The notes under the pieces were generated by a model, which was given only the letters and a program-made list of their open reading frames with translations, had not been told where the DNA came from and searched no databases. A program made the translations under genes and the position numbers. From assembly GCA_021817145.1 (NCBI GenBank), contig JAKAVV010000004.1, forward strand, positions 62,001-126,000: DNA of 64,000 nt, read 5' to 3'. Positions 50,907 to 59,710 of this stretch are shown here, piece after piece. This stretch comes from a bacterium (GTDB lineage: Bacteria > Vulcanimicrobiota > JABDET01). How positions within the stretch are numbered: the stretch's first letter is position 1; every line of letters starts with the position of its first letter.

Positions 50907-51866
50907 TCATGAAGACACAGCAGCTTCATTTTTTGCCGCTGCTGACGGCGCAGAATTAAATTCAACCCTGACTTTAATGGCTAAAAGAAAATTAAGGGCT
51001 AAAAGCAGAGCCCCAAAAGCCACATGAAAAGTTGTAAAAAGAGTTTCTTTTCCTGTTAAAACAATCCCAATTCCAAGCAAAATCTGCAGAAAAACCAGGA
51101 TAAAATTAACCTGGGAGATGGTCTTCAAATTGGGAAAGCTTAATCCCAGCCAGGAGGTTTCTAGAACAAAAATCAAAACAAAAAATCCCCCAATCCTGGT
51201 ATGGAGAAAATTCATCAAAACTCGAAAACTCAAATCCGAACCAGGAGGAAAAAAATGGCCAAAAGCAAGAGGGAAAGTAGAAATAGCTAATCCAGCATCC
51301 AGATGTCTGACAAAAGCCCCCATTAAAATCTGAACATAAATCAGGAGAGGAGTGATCAAAGTTAACCTTTTCAGCCACACAATTCTCTTTTCTAAAACCT
51401 TATTCACTGAAACCCCTTGTTTTACAGTAAAAGGGGAGGTAAAATAAGCTATACTGACCATGATACAGAAAAAAATCTGCGCTAGAGCGGCATGGGCTGT
51501 GGAAGCATCAAAAGGAAGTCCATACAGGACTGTTATTCCGCCTAAAAGGGCTTGAGAGATAATCGCTGCCACTGCTGTCAATCCAAGCCATTTAACAGGC
51601 TTCTCAAAATTAAATTTAAAAATTAAAAACGCCAGCAGAATCGTTAAGATCGAATCTGTTCCCGCCAGGATTCGATGCCCGTACTCGAACCACAGCACTC
51701 CTTTAAAGGGAGGGAAAAGATTAGATGGCAGAGGCCAGGTAGGGATTGTTAACCCGGCTCCTGTGCTCATCACAAGAGAACCTGCTGCAATCAGCAGCAA
51801 AGTGAAAAAAGCAGTGAAAAGAGAAAAATAATAAAGAGATTTCGGTTTAACAAAGTGAGATTTCAT
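50907..51866 (-). CDS. ctaA: Heme A synthase (CtaA/COX15 type)
   Basis: This 319-residue protein has eight TM segments and the conserved His residues in WFEYGHRILAG, STAHAALAQ, FLHTRIGGF and FHVAFGALLL that bind heme b and heme o. It converts heme O to heme A for the aa3 oxidase. Together with CtaB in the same operon this gives the complete heme A pathway. Confidence 0.9.
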   Translation of the reverse strand: MKSHFVKPKSLYYFSLFTAFFTLLLIAAGSLVMSTGAGLTIPTWPLPSNLFPPFKGVLWFEYGHRILAGTDSILTILLAFLIFKFNFEKPVKWLGLTAVAAIISQALLGGITVLYGLPFDASTAHAALAQIFFCIMVSIAYFTSPFTVKQGVSVNKVLEKRIVWLKRLTLITPLLIYVQILMGAFVRHLDAGLAISTFPLAFGHFFPPGSDLSFRVLMNFLHTRIGGFFVLIFVLETSWLGLSFPNLKTISQVNFILVFLQILLGIGIVLTGKETLFTTFHVAFGALLLALNFLLAIKVRVEFNSAPSAAAKNEAAVSS

Positions 51867-51886
51867 GCTTCATAAGACTCCATGCT

Positions 51887-52759
51887 TTAATTCGGGAGCT
51901 TCTTTAATAAAAGGGTAATATCTTTGGTTAAAACAGGAAGAGTTCTGAGCTTAGCTCCATTAAAATATCCGCGTATTCTTCCTTCTGGATCCACCAGGAT
52001 AAAATCCATGGAATGAATAGTTCCTGGATCTTGATGAGGGGCAAGGGATTCATGAGGAACTTCTATAAGCATCAAATGAAGTTTTTTCAGAACAAGAGTT
52101 ATGATTTGTTTAAGGGTTCCTGTCAGGAAAAACCAATCTTCTGCTTTAAAATGATTCTTAGAAATATAGTTCTTTAAAACAGCGGGAGTATCAAATTTAG
52201 GATCAACACTGATTGAGACAAAATCAACTTTAGGATTTTGAGCAAAGTTCTGCTCTAATAAAGCTAGATGATGTTCATCAATTGGACATTCTGAAGTGCA
52301 GCGAGTCAAGAAAAAATCCATGATCCAAACTTTCCCTATTAAACCTTTGGATGAGAAAGATTTACCGTATTGATCGATTAAAGTAAAAGCAGGAATTTTC
52401 CCATAAATAGGGAGCTTTTTAGGTGGGACAATCGGTTCAGCCCCTAACCATACCCCAATTCCACTAGTGACTGCGACAAAAACGATCAAAAAGGCGGTAA
52501 TCCCCCAAACCATGGAAACAGAAGATTTATGGTCGCGAAAATAAGGATTGCTGGAAAAAACTTCCTGCCATTCTTTTTTAAATCCACTGAAAGAATGCCA
52601 GCGTGTATAAAAAAGGAGAAATAAAAGGAAAGCGATTAAGAGAAAAGGAACAGCTAACAAAAATAGAATTCCCGAATTGAAAGCTTTCATCAAAGCTCTT
52701 CCCCCAATAGAGTTTAAAAGAGCTAGTTTGCAGAAAGCGCAGGTTTGAAAGGTGCCCAT
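51887..52759 (-). CDS. Sco1/SenC copper chaperone with extra N-terminal CxxC and TM region
   Basis: The C-terminal 170 residues are a Sco thioredoxin fold with the copper motif CTSECP (C-x3-C) and the distal His in TIHSMDFILVDP. They deliver copper to the CuA site. The first 60 residues have CAFC (7-10), GGRALMKAFNSGILFLLAVP and a TM segment; a second TM follows near 85-107. ATG 52690 would remove the CAFC part, but that part resembles a short N-terminal module seen on oxidase-operon membrane proteins. It lies 13 bp after the subunit IV gene. Confidence 0.85.
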   Translation of the reverse strand: MGTFQTCAFCKLALLNSIGGRALMKAFNSGILFLLAVPFLLIAFLLFLLFYTRWHSFSGFKKEWQEVFSSNPYFRDHKSSVSMVWGITAFLIVFVAVTSGIGVWLGAEPIVPPKKLPIYGKIPAFTLIDQYGKSFSSKGLIGKVWIMDFFLTRCTSECPIDEHHLALLEQNFAQNPKVDFVSISVDPKFDTPAVLKNYISKNHFKAEDWFFLTGTLKQIITLVLKKLHLMLIEVPHESLAPHQDPGTIHSMDFILVDPEGRIRGYFNGAKLRTLPVLTKDITLLLKKLPN

Positions 52760-52772
52760 GATTTACATTTCT

Positions 52773-53084
52773 TCAGCGGCTTAATTGGATGATATGAGTT
52801 CCATCCCAAATAATCAAAGCGCACAACAATCCAATAGTTAAAAGAACGCCTAAAACAACCGACAAAATCAAGGGGAGTTTTTCAAATCTTAAATGCATAA
52901 AATAAAAAGAAACGAGATAAGCCTGTCCAAGCATTAAAATTAAGATCAGATAATCTTTTCCAGCAATTCCTTTATAACCAGCGGTAATTTCAAACACGGT
53001 TAAAACCATCAAAATAACCCAGACTAAAAAAAAGGTTTTAGGGCTGACAATCGGTTCTTCTGATTTTATCGGCAAATTTTCCAT
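52773..53084 (-). CDS. Cytochrome c oxidase subunit IV
   Basis: This 103-residue protein has three TM segments and the typical LIILMLGQAYLVSFYFMHLR-like segment (YLVSFYFMHLRFE) of prokaryotic subunit IV. It stabilises the oxidase. It has an aggagg ribosome-binding site and lies between subunit III and Sco. Confidence 0.88.
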   Translation of the reverse strand: MENLPIKSEEPIVSPKTFFLVWVILMVLTVFEITAGYKGIAGKDYLILILMLGQAYLVSFYFMHLRFEKLPLILSVVLGVLLTIGLLCALIIWDGTHIIQLSR

Positions 53085-53099
53085 CTTAAAACCTCCTGT

Positions 53100-53747
53100 T
53101 TACAAAAGATAGATGACAGCTAGAATAAAAACCCAAACCAGATCCACAAAACTCCAGTACATTCCAGCTAATTCTATGGTATCATCAGATACTTTCCCCA
53201 CTGCCTTTAAAATTCCTATAAAAGAAAGGATCAAAACCCCTGTCAATACATGAAATCCATGGAAACCTGTGATCATGAAAAATAATCCACTGAAAAGAGG
53301 AACCCCCCATGGATTCGTATTCAATCGCGCTCCTAATCCAATAAAATGAGCCCATTCATGAGCCTGCATCCCTAGAAACCCAATCCCGCATAAAATCGTG
53401 ATCGTATAAAAAAAACCAAATCGTTTCATTTTCCCCTGTTTCAAACCTTCAACAGCAGTTGCCATAAAAGTGCTGCTGGAAAGAAGGACAACTGTCATCA
53501 CAGCCAGATAACCTGGATCAAAAATTTTCCACCTATCTGGCCAGGTAGGGCTAATAAATCTTTCAAACGTATAAACAGCTAAAAAAGTCCCAAATAACAG
53601 AGCATCAGAAATAATAAAGACCCACATCATCGTCTTTTTTCGATTCGTAGAAAAAGCGGATGGAGCAAAATGGTCTTTCTCCTCCCTGTTCTGCGCGGGA
53701 AGCCCTTGAATTCCCGCAGTTGGCTCCATCTTTTTAATTCCTTCCAT
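53100..53747 (-). CDS. Cytochrome c oxidase subunit III (first in-operon copy by coordinate)
   Basis: This 215-residue protein has five TM segments and EWAHFIGLGARLNTNPWG, FFMITGFHGFHVLTGVLILS and YWSFVDLVWVFILAVIYLL. These contain the conserved Glu/His of helix III and the final Trp-Asp helix. It is the better-conserved of two adjacent subunit III-like genes. Confidence 0.88.
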   Translation of the reverse strand: MEGIKKMEPTAGIQGLPAQNREEKDHFAPSAFSTNRKKTMMWVFIISDALLFGTFLAVYTFERFISPTWPDRWKIFDPGYLAVMTVVLLSSSTFMATAVEGLKQGKMKRFGFFYTITILCGIGFLGMQAHEWAHFIGLGARLNTNPWGVPLFSGLFFMITGFHGFHVLTGVLILSFIGILKAVGKVSDDTIELAGMYWSFVDLVWVFILAVIYLL

Positions 53748-53782
53748 AACTGCCCCCTTTCAAAAAAAGATCCATCCTTGAT

Positions 53783-54409
53783 CTAAATCCATTTCAATAA
53801 AAAATATAAATAAACCCATAAAAAGGTCAAAAAATGCCAGTAAGTTGAAGCCAGACGAACAGAAGTAAGAGTGGAACCAACATCCCTTATTTGTCTGGTT
53901 CCCAAAAAAAGGAAAACGAGCCAGATAATCCCCCCTAAAAGATGAACCCCATGAATACAGGTTAATAAATAAAAGAATGAAGCATGAGGATTGGTTGGAA
54001 GAAAATATCCATGATGAGCCATTAAATTCCAAGCGTAAATCTGACCGATAAGAAACATAAAACCCAAAAATACAGTCATCCCAAGCCAGAAGCGATATCC
54101 ATTCTTTTGAAAAGTTTTCAATTTTTTCTTGCAAATTTCAAAAGTAATGCTTGAAAGGATCAGGATAACTGTATTGATAAGAAGAAAAGAGGGAAAATAG
54201 ATCGACTTCCAATCCCCTGATTCTCTTCGAATAATAACAGCGCTGGTGAAAGCGGCAAATAGCATAATAACAGCAGATAAAAAAAGCCAGAGCCCAATCC
54301 ACTTAACATGATCTTTATAATACGGGTCATCCCCTCTTGAAGGACCTCCCCCCCCTTTTCCACCATTGTTTTGTACAGGGGGTTTTGTCGGATAAAGGAC
54401 TGCCGTCAT
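53783..54409 (-). CDS. Second cytochrome c oxidase subunit III-like protein
   Basis: This protein is about 208 residues from ATG 54409. The GTG at 54421 would overlap ctaB, and GGTGGG lies 8 bases before the ATG. An N-terminal Gly/Pro-rich stretch (NGGKGGGGPSRGDDP) precedes five TM segments with FYLLTCIHGVHLLGGIIWLV and STYWHFLTFLWVYLYFLL. It is divergent from its neighbour, so the operon makes two subunit III forms, a layout seen in several two-CoxC clusters. Confidence 0.85.
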   Translation of the reverse strand: MTAVLYPTKPPVQNNGGKGGGGPSRGDDPYYKDHVKWIGLWLFLSAVIMLFAAFTSAVIIRRESGDWKSIYFPSFLLINTVILILSSITFEICKKKLKTFQKNGYRFWLGMTVFLGFMFLIGQIYAWNLMAHHGYFLPTNPHASFFYLLTCIHGVHLLGGIIWLVFLFLGTRQIRDVGSTLTSVRLASTYWHFLTFLWVYLYFLLKWI

Positions 54410-54410
54410 T

Positions 54411-55280
54411 TCAATGCCCACCCTTGTCTAAAATCATTAAAGCAAACAAAAATGGCAAATAAACCAGAGCAGCTCTCATCAATTCCCCTGCAATAGATCT
54501 TGACAGCTTAACCCAAAACCTTAAAGCATAAACAAAAAGCAGCCCGCTGAGAATTAAAGATCCTAAAAAATAAGAAGAACCAGTGGCCCGAGTAAAAGTT
54601 AGAAGAGGGGTTAAAGCCACGAGAATACAGGAGCAGAGCAGAATCTCATAAGCAACCAGCCGTTCATTTTGAGGAACAGGAAAGATCTTAAATCCCGCTT
54701 TTTCATAATCCTCTTTTGCCAGCCAAGCAATCGCAAAGAAATGAGGAAACTGCCAGAAAAAAACAATCCCAAAAAGCAGCCATCCTAATGGAGTAATGCT
54801 GTTCTGCGCAGCAGCTGGTCCCATCATTGCTGGCAGAGCTCCAGGAATCGCTCCTACAGCAATGCACCAGGGTCCCATTTTCTTGGCTGGGGTATAAACA
54901 AAAACATACAAAACAAAAGCTGAAAAAGCCAAAAAACAGGTCAATCCATTCACCGCAAAACCCAGAATCATTAATCCAGAAAAAACAAACAAAGAGGCGG
55001 CTGCAAATCCTTCCCAAAACTTCATTCTTCCTGATGGCAGAGGTCTTCTCGAAGTTCTACTCATGAGAGCATCTTGATTCACTTCAAAAATTTCATTAAA
55101 AGCATTGGCTCCTCCAATGACCAAAAGAGAACCAACAGAAAAAGGGAGAAACAAAAATAGGCGAAAATCGCTGCCAGGCGCTAAAAAAAATCCAACCAAA
55201 CTTGACAGCCACACAAGGATGGACAATTTCAATTTTATTAATTCAGAATAATCTCGAAATTTAGCTAACCCTTTACTCAC
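54411..55280 (-). CDS. ctaB: Protoheme IX farnesyltransferase (heme O synthase)
   Basis: The UbiA-type prenyltransferase signature is NAFNEIFEVNQDALMSRTSR followed by RPLPSG, and the second Asp-rich loop is in LAKEDYEKAGFKIFPV. Nine hydrophobic segments. It adds the farnesyl chain to heme b. The start is uncertain: GTG 55280 (chosen) overlaps the stop of a 14-codon frame beginning at 55321, while TTG 55295 is another option. Either way the protein is about 290 residues. Confidence 0.88.
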   Translation of the reverse strand: MSKGLAKFRDYSELIKLKLSILVWLSSLVGFFLAPGSDFRLFLFLPFSVGSLLVIGGANAFNEIFEVNQDALMSRTSRRPLPSGRMKFWEGFAAASLFVFSGLMILGFAVNGLTCFLAFSAFVLYVFVYTPAKKMGPWCIAVGAIPGALPAMMGPAAAQNSITPLGWLLFGIVFFWQFPHFFAIAWLAKEDYEKAGFKIFPVPQNERLVAYEILLCSCILVALTPLLTFTRATGSSYFLGSLILSGLLFVYALRFWVKLSRSIAGELMRAALVYLPFLFALMILDKGGH

Positions 55281-55321
55281 AGCGCGAACTCGCAAATAGT
55301 CAATATTTTTAATAATTTCAT
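55277..55321 (-). other. Possible 14-codon leader ORF coupled to ctaB
   Basis: ATG at 55321 opens MKLLKILTICEFAL and its TGA overlaps the GTG of ctaB (GTGA). AGAGGG directly precedes it, but at a spacing too short to be convincing. It may only be chance. Confidence 0.2.
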
Positions 55322-55326
55322 CCCTC

Positions 55327-57105
55327 TTAAAAATTCCCTGCTGCTATCGCTTTGTCCGGCACAATCTGGGGCAGATAATCTTTTGGAGCTTCAGGATAAC
55401 TGTAATCATAGGGCCAGCGGTAAACTTCAGGAGGTTCTCCTTCCCAATTTTCATAAGGAGGAGGAGAGGGAAGAGTCCATTCAAGTCCATTGGCATTCCA
55501 TGGATTGCTGGAAGCTTTCTTCCCTTTAAACATGCTCCAGAAGAAATTAAACGCAAAAATCAATTGAGCTGCCCCTAGAATAAAAGCATTAATGCTGATA
55601 AACACATTGATTGGCTGCAGAGGTTTAAACATGGTATAATACTGGATTGGATCGTATAATCTCCTCATTTCACCATGCAGCCCTAAAAACATCATAGGGA
55701 AAAAAACGCAGTAATAGGTAATAAAAGTGATCCAAAAATGGAGTTTTCCAAGCGTTTCATTCATCATTTTTCCAAACATCTTAGGAAACCAGAAATTTGT
55801 CGCCCCAAGAATTCCAAAAAGAGAAGCCCCAGCCATAATGAAATGGAAATGAGAAATCACAAAATAAGTGTCATGCAGCTGAATATCAGCAGGAGCAGCT
55901 GCCAGGAAAATTCCACTCAATCCTCCTGTCACAAACAAAGAAATAAAAGCCAGAGCAAATAACATGGGTGTTGTAAGCTGGATTTTACCCCCCCAGAGAG
56001 TAGCCATCCAGTTAAAGGTCTTAATTGCGGATGGAACCGCAATAATCAAGGTGGTAATATCAAAAAACATCCCCAAATAAGGGTTCATTCCACTGACAAA
56101 CATGTGATGCCCCCAAACAATAAAACTCAAAGAACCAATGGCTAAAATAGAACCAACCATTGCGGCATATCCAAAAATCGGTTTTCTGCAAAAAGTAGAG
56201 AGAATATCAGAGGTGAACCCCATAGCTGGAAGCATAACAATATACACTTCAGGATGTCCCAAAAACCAGAAAAGGTGCTGCCATAACAAAGGGGATCCCC
56301 CTTTATTATTCAGCAGTTTGCCTGCAACATAAAGACCACTGGGAAGAAAAAAACTGGTTCCAAAATGTCTGTCTAAAAACAACATAATCACAGCAGCTGT
56401 CAGAGCGGGAAAAGCAAAAATTCCAACAGCAGCAGTAACAAAAAGAGCCCAGGTGGTAAGGGGGAGCCGCATCATATTCAATCCTTTTGCTCTCATGCTT
56501 AAAACCGTTGTCACAAAATTCAAACCGCCCATTGTGAAAGAAGCAATAAAAAAAGCCATCCCAACAATCCAAAAACTCTGTCCCCAATTGGATCCAGCCA
56601 CAGCGCTTTTAATGGCGCTTAAAGGAGGATAAGAGGTCCATCCCGCTGATGCAGGTCCTCCAGGAGAAAAGAAAAACGAAGAGATCATGACAAGAAATCC
56701 CAGTAAATAAACCCAGTACGAAAGCATATTTAAAAAAGGAAAAGCCATATCATCCGCCCCAATTTGGAGCGGAATCAAAAAGTTCCCAAACCCTCCAACA
56801 AGAGCTGCTGAAAGGAAAAAGAAAACCATTAACGTCCCATGCATGGTAAATAAAGCAGCATACACCTCAGGTCTCATCACTCCTCCTGGAAAAGCTCCAG
56901 GGAAAATCCTTCCTAACAGGGGCCATGAATGTTCTGGCCAGGCAATTTCAAGACGAATCAACATAGCCATCCCAGCAGCTGTAAGAGCCACAAAAAAAGA
57001 GGTGATTAAATATTGAATCCCAATGATTTTGTGGTTGGTGCTGAAAATATAATGCCGCCAGAAGCCTGGAATTTTATGATGAGCTTCTAAGGTCTTAGTC
57101 TCCAT
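55327..57105 (-). CDS. ctaD: Cytochrome c oxidase subunit I
   Basis: This 592-residue protein has twelve TM segments. The heme and CuB ligands are in AALFTMHGTLMVFFF, WFLGHPEVYIVMLPAMG (with the Glu and the His-Tyr cross-link) and FIVWGHHMFVSGM, and in YFVISHFHFIMAGA. The HPEVY form and the D-channel segment GNFLIPLQIGADDMAFP indicate an A-type oxidase. It reduces oxygen and pumps protons. It lies 2 bp after ctaC. Confidence 0.96.
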   Translation of the reverse strand: METKTLEAHHKIPGFWRHYIFSTNHKIIGIQYLITSFFVALTAAGMAMLIRLEIAWPEHSWPLLGRIFPGAFPGGVMRPEVYAALFTMHGTLMVFFFLSAALVGGFGNFLIPLQIGADDMAFPFLNMLSYWVYLLGFLVMISSFFFSPGGPASAGWTSYPPLSAIKSAVAGSNWGQSFWIVGMAFFIASFTMGGLNFVTTVLSMRAKGLNMMRLPLTTWALFVTAAVGIFAFPALTAAVIMLFLDRHFGTSFFLPSGLYVAGKLLNNKGGSPLLWQHLFWFLGHPEVYIVMLPAMGFTSDILSTFCRKPIFGYAAMVGSILAIGSLSFIVWGHHMFVSGMNPYLGMFFDITTLIIAVPSAIKTFNWMATLWGGKIQLTTPMLFALAFISLFVTGGLSGIFLAAAPADIQLHDTYFVISHFHFIMAGASLFGILGATNFWFPKMFGKMMNETLGKLHFWITFITYYCVFFPMMFLGLHGEMRRLYDPIQYYTMFKPLQPINVFISINAFILGAAQLIFAFNFFWSMFKGKKASSNPWNANGLEWTLPSPPPYENWEGEPPEVYRWPYDYSYPEAPKDYLPQIVPDKAIAAGNF

Positions 57106-57107
57106 CC

Positions 57108-57923
57108 TTACTCTCCTTCATCTTCTTTCCTAAGATGTTTTAATTCTTTACGAAACCTTTTCTGGCTCACAACATAACAAGTTCCTCTCATGGTATAATG
57201 TCCTCTTCCGCAAAATTGAGAACAGGCAATCTCGTACTTTCCTTTTTTTTCAGGGATGAACCAGGTCGAGATTGCCATTCCTGGGACAGCATCCTGTTTC
57301 ACGCGAAAATCAGGAACAAAAAAAGAATGAACAACATCCAGAGACCGAATTTTTAAAACAACCGGCTTGCCAACAGGCAAATAGAGGTTGTCCTTAGTCC
57401 AAATATCTCCTCTGCTTGCGGGATCTTTTGGATCCAATCCAAGAGGATTTAAAAAAGAGATATATTGAGGGTTAAGTTTTCCAAAAACACCATCCTGATT
57501 CGGATAAAGGAAATTCCAGGAAAACTGCTGAGCCACCACCTCTACTTGAAGGGCATGAGAAGGAGGGGGTTGAATCACCGTCTTTCTCCAGACTCTCACA
57601 CTCCACACTCCAAAAACGGCTAAAATGACTGCTGTCCCCAATGTCCAGGTAATCTCAAGAGCATGACTTCCTGACACATAAGCAGCCTTCTCCACATTTT
57701 GGTTCGAGTATTTCCATATAAAATATCCTGTCAACCCCTGGACCCCAACGAAAAAAACTCCTGTCACAATAAAAAGAGCAGTCATCATCTGATCAATAGA
57801 AATGCGATTAGAAGCTAAAGGTGGCATCCATTTCTTAAAAAAAGAGGCGCTTCCCAAAACAACAATTAAAATGAAAACCAAAAACAAAAAATAAGCCTCT
57901 AAAGGTCTTTTGCTGGTTTTCAT
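57108..57923 (-). CDS. ctaC: Cytochrome c oxidase subunit II
   Basis: This 271-residue protein has two N-terminal TM segments (about 10-28 and 43-70). The CuA domain has HSFFVPDFRVKQDAVPGM and CSQFCGRGHYTM, the full C-x3-C-x3-H-x2-M set. It accepts electrons from cytochrome c or a copper protein. There is no fused cytochrome c domain; the diheme cytochrome gene downstream may fill that role. First gene of the oxidase operon. Confidence 0.95.
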   Translation of the reverse strand: MKTSKRPLEAYFLFLVFILIVVLGSASFFKKWMPPLASNRISIDQMMTALFIVTGVFFVGVQGLTGYFIWKYSNQNVEKAAYVSGSHALEITWTLGTAVILAVFGVWSVRVWRKTVIQPPPSHALQVEVVAQQFSWNFLYPNQDGVFGKLNPQYISFLNPLGLDPKDPASRGDIWTKDNLYLPVGKPVVLKIRSLDVVHSFFVPDFRVKQDAVPGMAISTWFIPEKKGKYEIACSQFCGRGHYTMRGTCYVVSQKRFRKELKHLRKEDEGE

Positions 57924-58076
57924 AGTTTAAACACTCATTCCTTCAATTACGAATGGGCGATTATTTTTTCTATTTTCCAAAAACATGTCCTGTATCATCG
58001 CAAAGCTGTGATTAGTGTCTTCGGAAATAAATGATTTAAATCCTTCTTTCGCTTTTAAAAAGCTGACAAGAAAGAT

Positions 58077-58259
58077 TCAGATTTGAGCTTGAGCCGCTAT
58101 TTCTTCGCCGTTTATCCGCCCGGACAGAAACTTTTCATGAGAGTTTCTCAGAAACTTGACAAACTCCTTAAACTCGCTGCTTCCTCTGTGAAGGAGCAGT
58201 GGGTTTTTCCTTTTTTTAACAACTTTCAGCCTGGAAACAGGCAGTTTTACCTGTGACAT
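58077..58259 (-). CDS. Small basic hypothetical protein
   Basis: From ATG 58259 (AGGGGTGAG upstream) the protein has 60 residues, beginning MSQVKLPVSRLKVVKKRKNP. It is very basic in the first half and helical in the second (SSEFKEFVKFLRNSHEKFL). No family recognised; nucleic-acid binding would fit the charge but is unproven. It stands alone, upstream of the oxidase operon on the same strand. The 150-bp gap before ctaC shows no clear promoter. Confidence 0.5.
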   Translation of the reverse strand: MSQVKLPVSRLKVVKKRKNPLLLHRGSSEFKEFVKFLRNSHEKFLSGRINGEEIAAQAQI

Positions 58260-58343
58260 TATCTCACCCCTATTCTCCATTCCTCCTCATTACCCTTTGC
58301 TTTTTTATCTTTTTCTTTTCTTGTGTCCAGTATAACTTATTTT

Positions 58344-58371
58344 TTGACTTAATAAAAGAGGGAAATATGAG
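58344..58371 (+). promoter_or_regulatory. Possible promoter of rplY-pth
   Basis: TTGACT (58344-58349), 16 bp, TATGAG (58366-58371), about 65 bases before the start codon of rplY. Confidence 0.4.
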
Positions 58372-58437
58372 CGTTTTGTAAAACTTTCATCAGATTACCA
58401 TCCTAAATTGGTATATTTTAAGAATTGAGGTGTTATC

Positions 58438-59127
58438 ATGGAACAAATTGCTTTAGAAGCGGAAAAAAGAGAAGAAAAAGGGAAAGTTCCCGCGAAAATA
58501 CTCCGACAAAAAGGGTTCATTCCTGTTGTTCTCTATGGCAAAAAAACAAAATCGCTGCCTCTCAAAATACAAACTATTTCTTTAAAAAAAGCGATTGAAA
58601 AAGGGGGCGGGCATAAAATTTTCAAACTTAAAATTTCAGGAACCCCTGCCAGCGAAGAAAAAACGTGCGTGATTCAAGAGATTCAAAAAGATCCTTTTGG
58701 GATAACCCTTTTGCATATTGATTTTCACGAAATTTCCATGCAGGAAAAAATTAAATCAAAATCCCCTTTGGAATTGATTGGAACGGCTCCAGGAGTTAAA
58801 GAGGGGGGAATTGTCGATCATGTTTTATGGGAAATAGAAGTGGAGTCCCTTCCTCTCAATATTCCCGAAAAACTTACTCTAGACATTTCAACTCTTATGA
58901 TCAATCAATCCCTTCATGTTAAAGATATTAAACCATTAGAAGGGGTCCAAATTTTAAATCCTCCAGAAGAAGTTGTTGTTGTAATTCATCCTCCACGGGT
59001 AGAAGAAACGCCGGCAGCAGCAGAGACTCAAACTGCCGCTCCTGCTGCTGCTGCTCAGCCTGAAGTCATAAGCAAAGGAAAGAAAGAAGAAGAAGAAGAA
59101 GCTGCTGAAGAAAAGCCTAAAAAGTGA
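58438..59127 (+). CDS. rplY: 50S ribosomal protein bL25 (CTC form)
   Basis: This 229-residue protein has the N-terminal 5S rRNA-binding domain (REEKGKVPAKILRQKGFIPV then VLYGKKTKSLPL) and the C-terminal TL5 domain (DFHEISMQEKIKSKSPLELIG, PGVKEGGIVDHVLWEIEVE). It ends in an Ala/Glu/Lys-rich tail. It binds 5S rRNA in the large subunit. Six bp before pth, the common order. Confidence 0.92.
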   Translation: MEQIALEAEKREEKGKVPAKILRQKGFIPVVLYGKKTKSLPLKIQTISLKKAIEKGGGHKIFKLKISGTPASEEKTCVIQEIQKDPFGITLLHIDFHEISMQEKIKSKSPLELIGTAPGVKEGGIVDHVLWEIEVESLPLNIPEKLTLDISTLMINQSLHVKDIKPLEGVQILNPPEEVVVVIHPPRVEETPAAAETQTAAPAAAAQPEVISKGKKEEEEEAAEEKPKK

Positions 59128-59133
59128 TAAAAT

Positions 59134-59706
59134 ATGCCCCTGAAAATCATTATGGGGCTGGGGAATCCTGGAAAGCAGTATTTTAGAACCAAACACAATT
59201 TAGGGTTTTGGGCAGTTGATTTGCTGTCTGAAAAATTAGATGCGAAATGGCAGAATTCTCGATTAAAATCTGCTGTCGCTTATGCTAAATTTGAAGGACT
59301 AGATCTGCTTCTGGCAAAACCAACGACGTTTATGAACCTTTCTGGGGAAGCGGCGAAATTGATCGCGAAGCATTATGGCGTATCGCCGCAAGACCTGCTG
59401 GTTATCTGTGATGATATCAATTTACCTGTTGGAAAGATTCGAATTCGAAAAAAAGGGGGGGCTGGAGGACACCATGGACTTGAATCGCTTATTACCTGTC
59501 TTGAAACTCAAGAATTCCCAAGAATCCGCATTGGAATCAAACCTCTAGATTCAGTCCTGCCGCCAGATCTCGCGGAATTTGTTCTTTCTCCTTTTCAAAA
59601 AGGGGAAGAAGCCATTGTTTCTGAAAGCGTCAAAAAAACGGGGGACGCGGTCTTATGCCTTTTTGAACAAGGGATTGAAACCGCGATGAATCAATATAAC
59701 AGCTGA
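59134..59706 (+). CDS. pth: Peptidyl-tRNA hydrolase
   Basis: This 190-residue protein has GLGNPGKQYFRTKHNLGF with the catalytic His21 and Asn11, KPTTFMNLSGEA, and VICDDINLPVGKIRIRKKGG then AGGHHGL. It frees tRNA from dropped-off peptidyl-tRNA. Co-transcribed with rplY. Confidence 0.95.
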   Translation: MPLKIIMGLGNPGKQYFRTKHNLGFWAVDLLSEKLDAKWQNSRLKSAVAYAKFEGLDLLLAKPTTFMNLSGEAAKLIAKHYGVSPQDLLVICDDINLPVGKIRIRKKGGAGGHHGLESLITCLETQEFPRIRIGIKPLDSVLPPDLAEFVLSPFQKGEEAIVSESVKKTGDAVLCLFEQGIETAMNQYNS

Positions 59707-59710
59707 GAGA

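Noticed and set aside
58954-59196. Antisense Phe/Ser/Leu-rich frame over the rplY end
   Set aside because: It is the complement of the Ala/Glu/Lys-rich tail of bL25, a common artefact.
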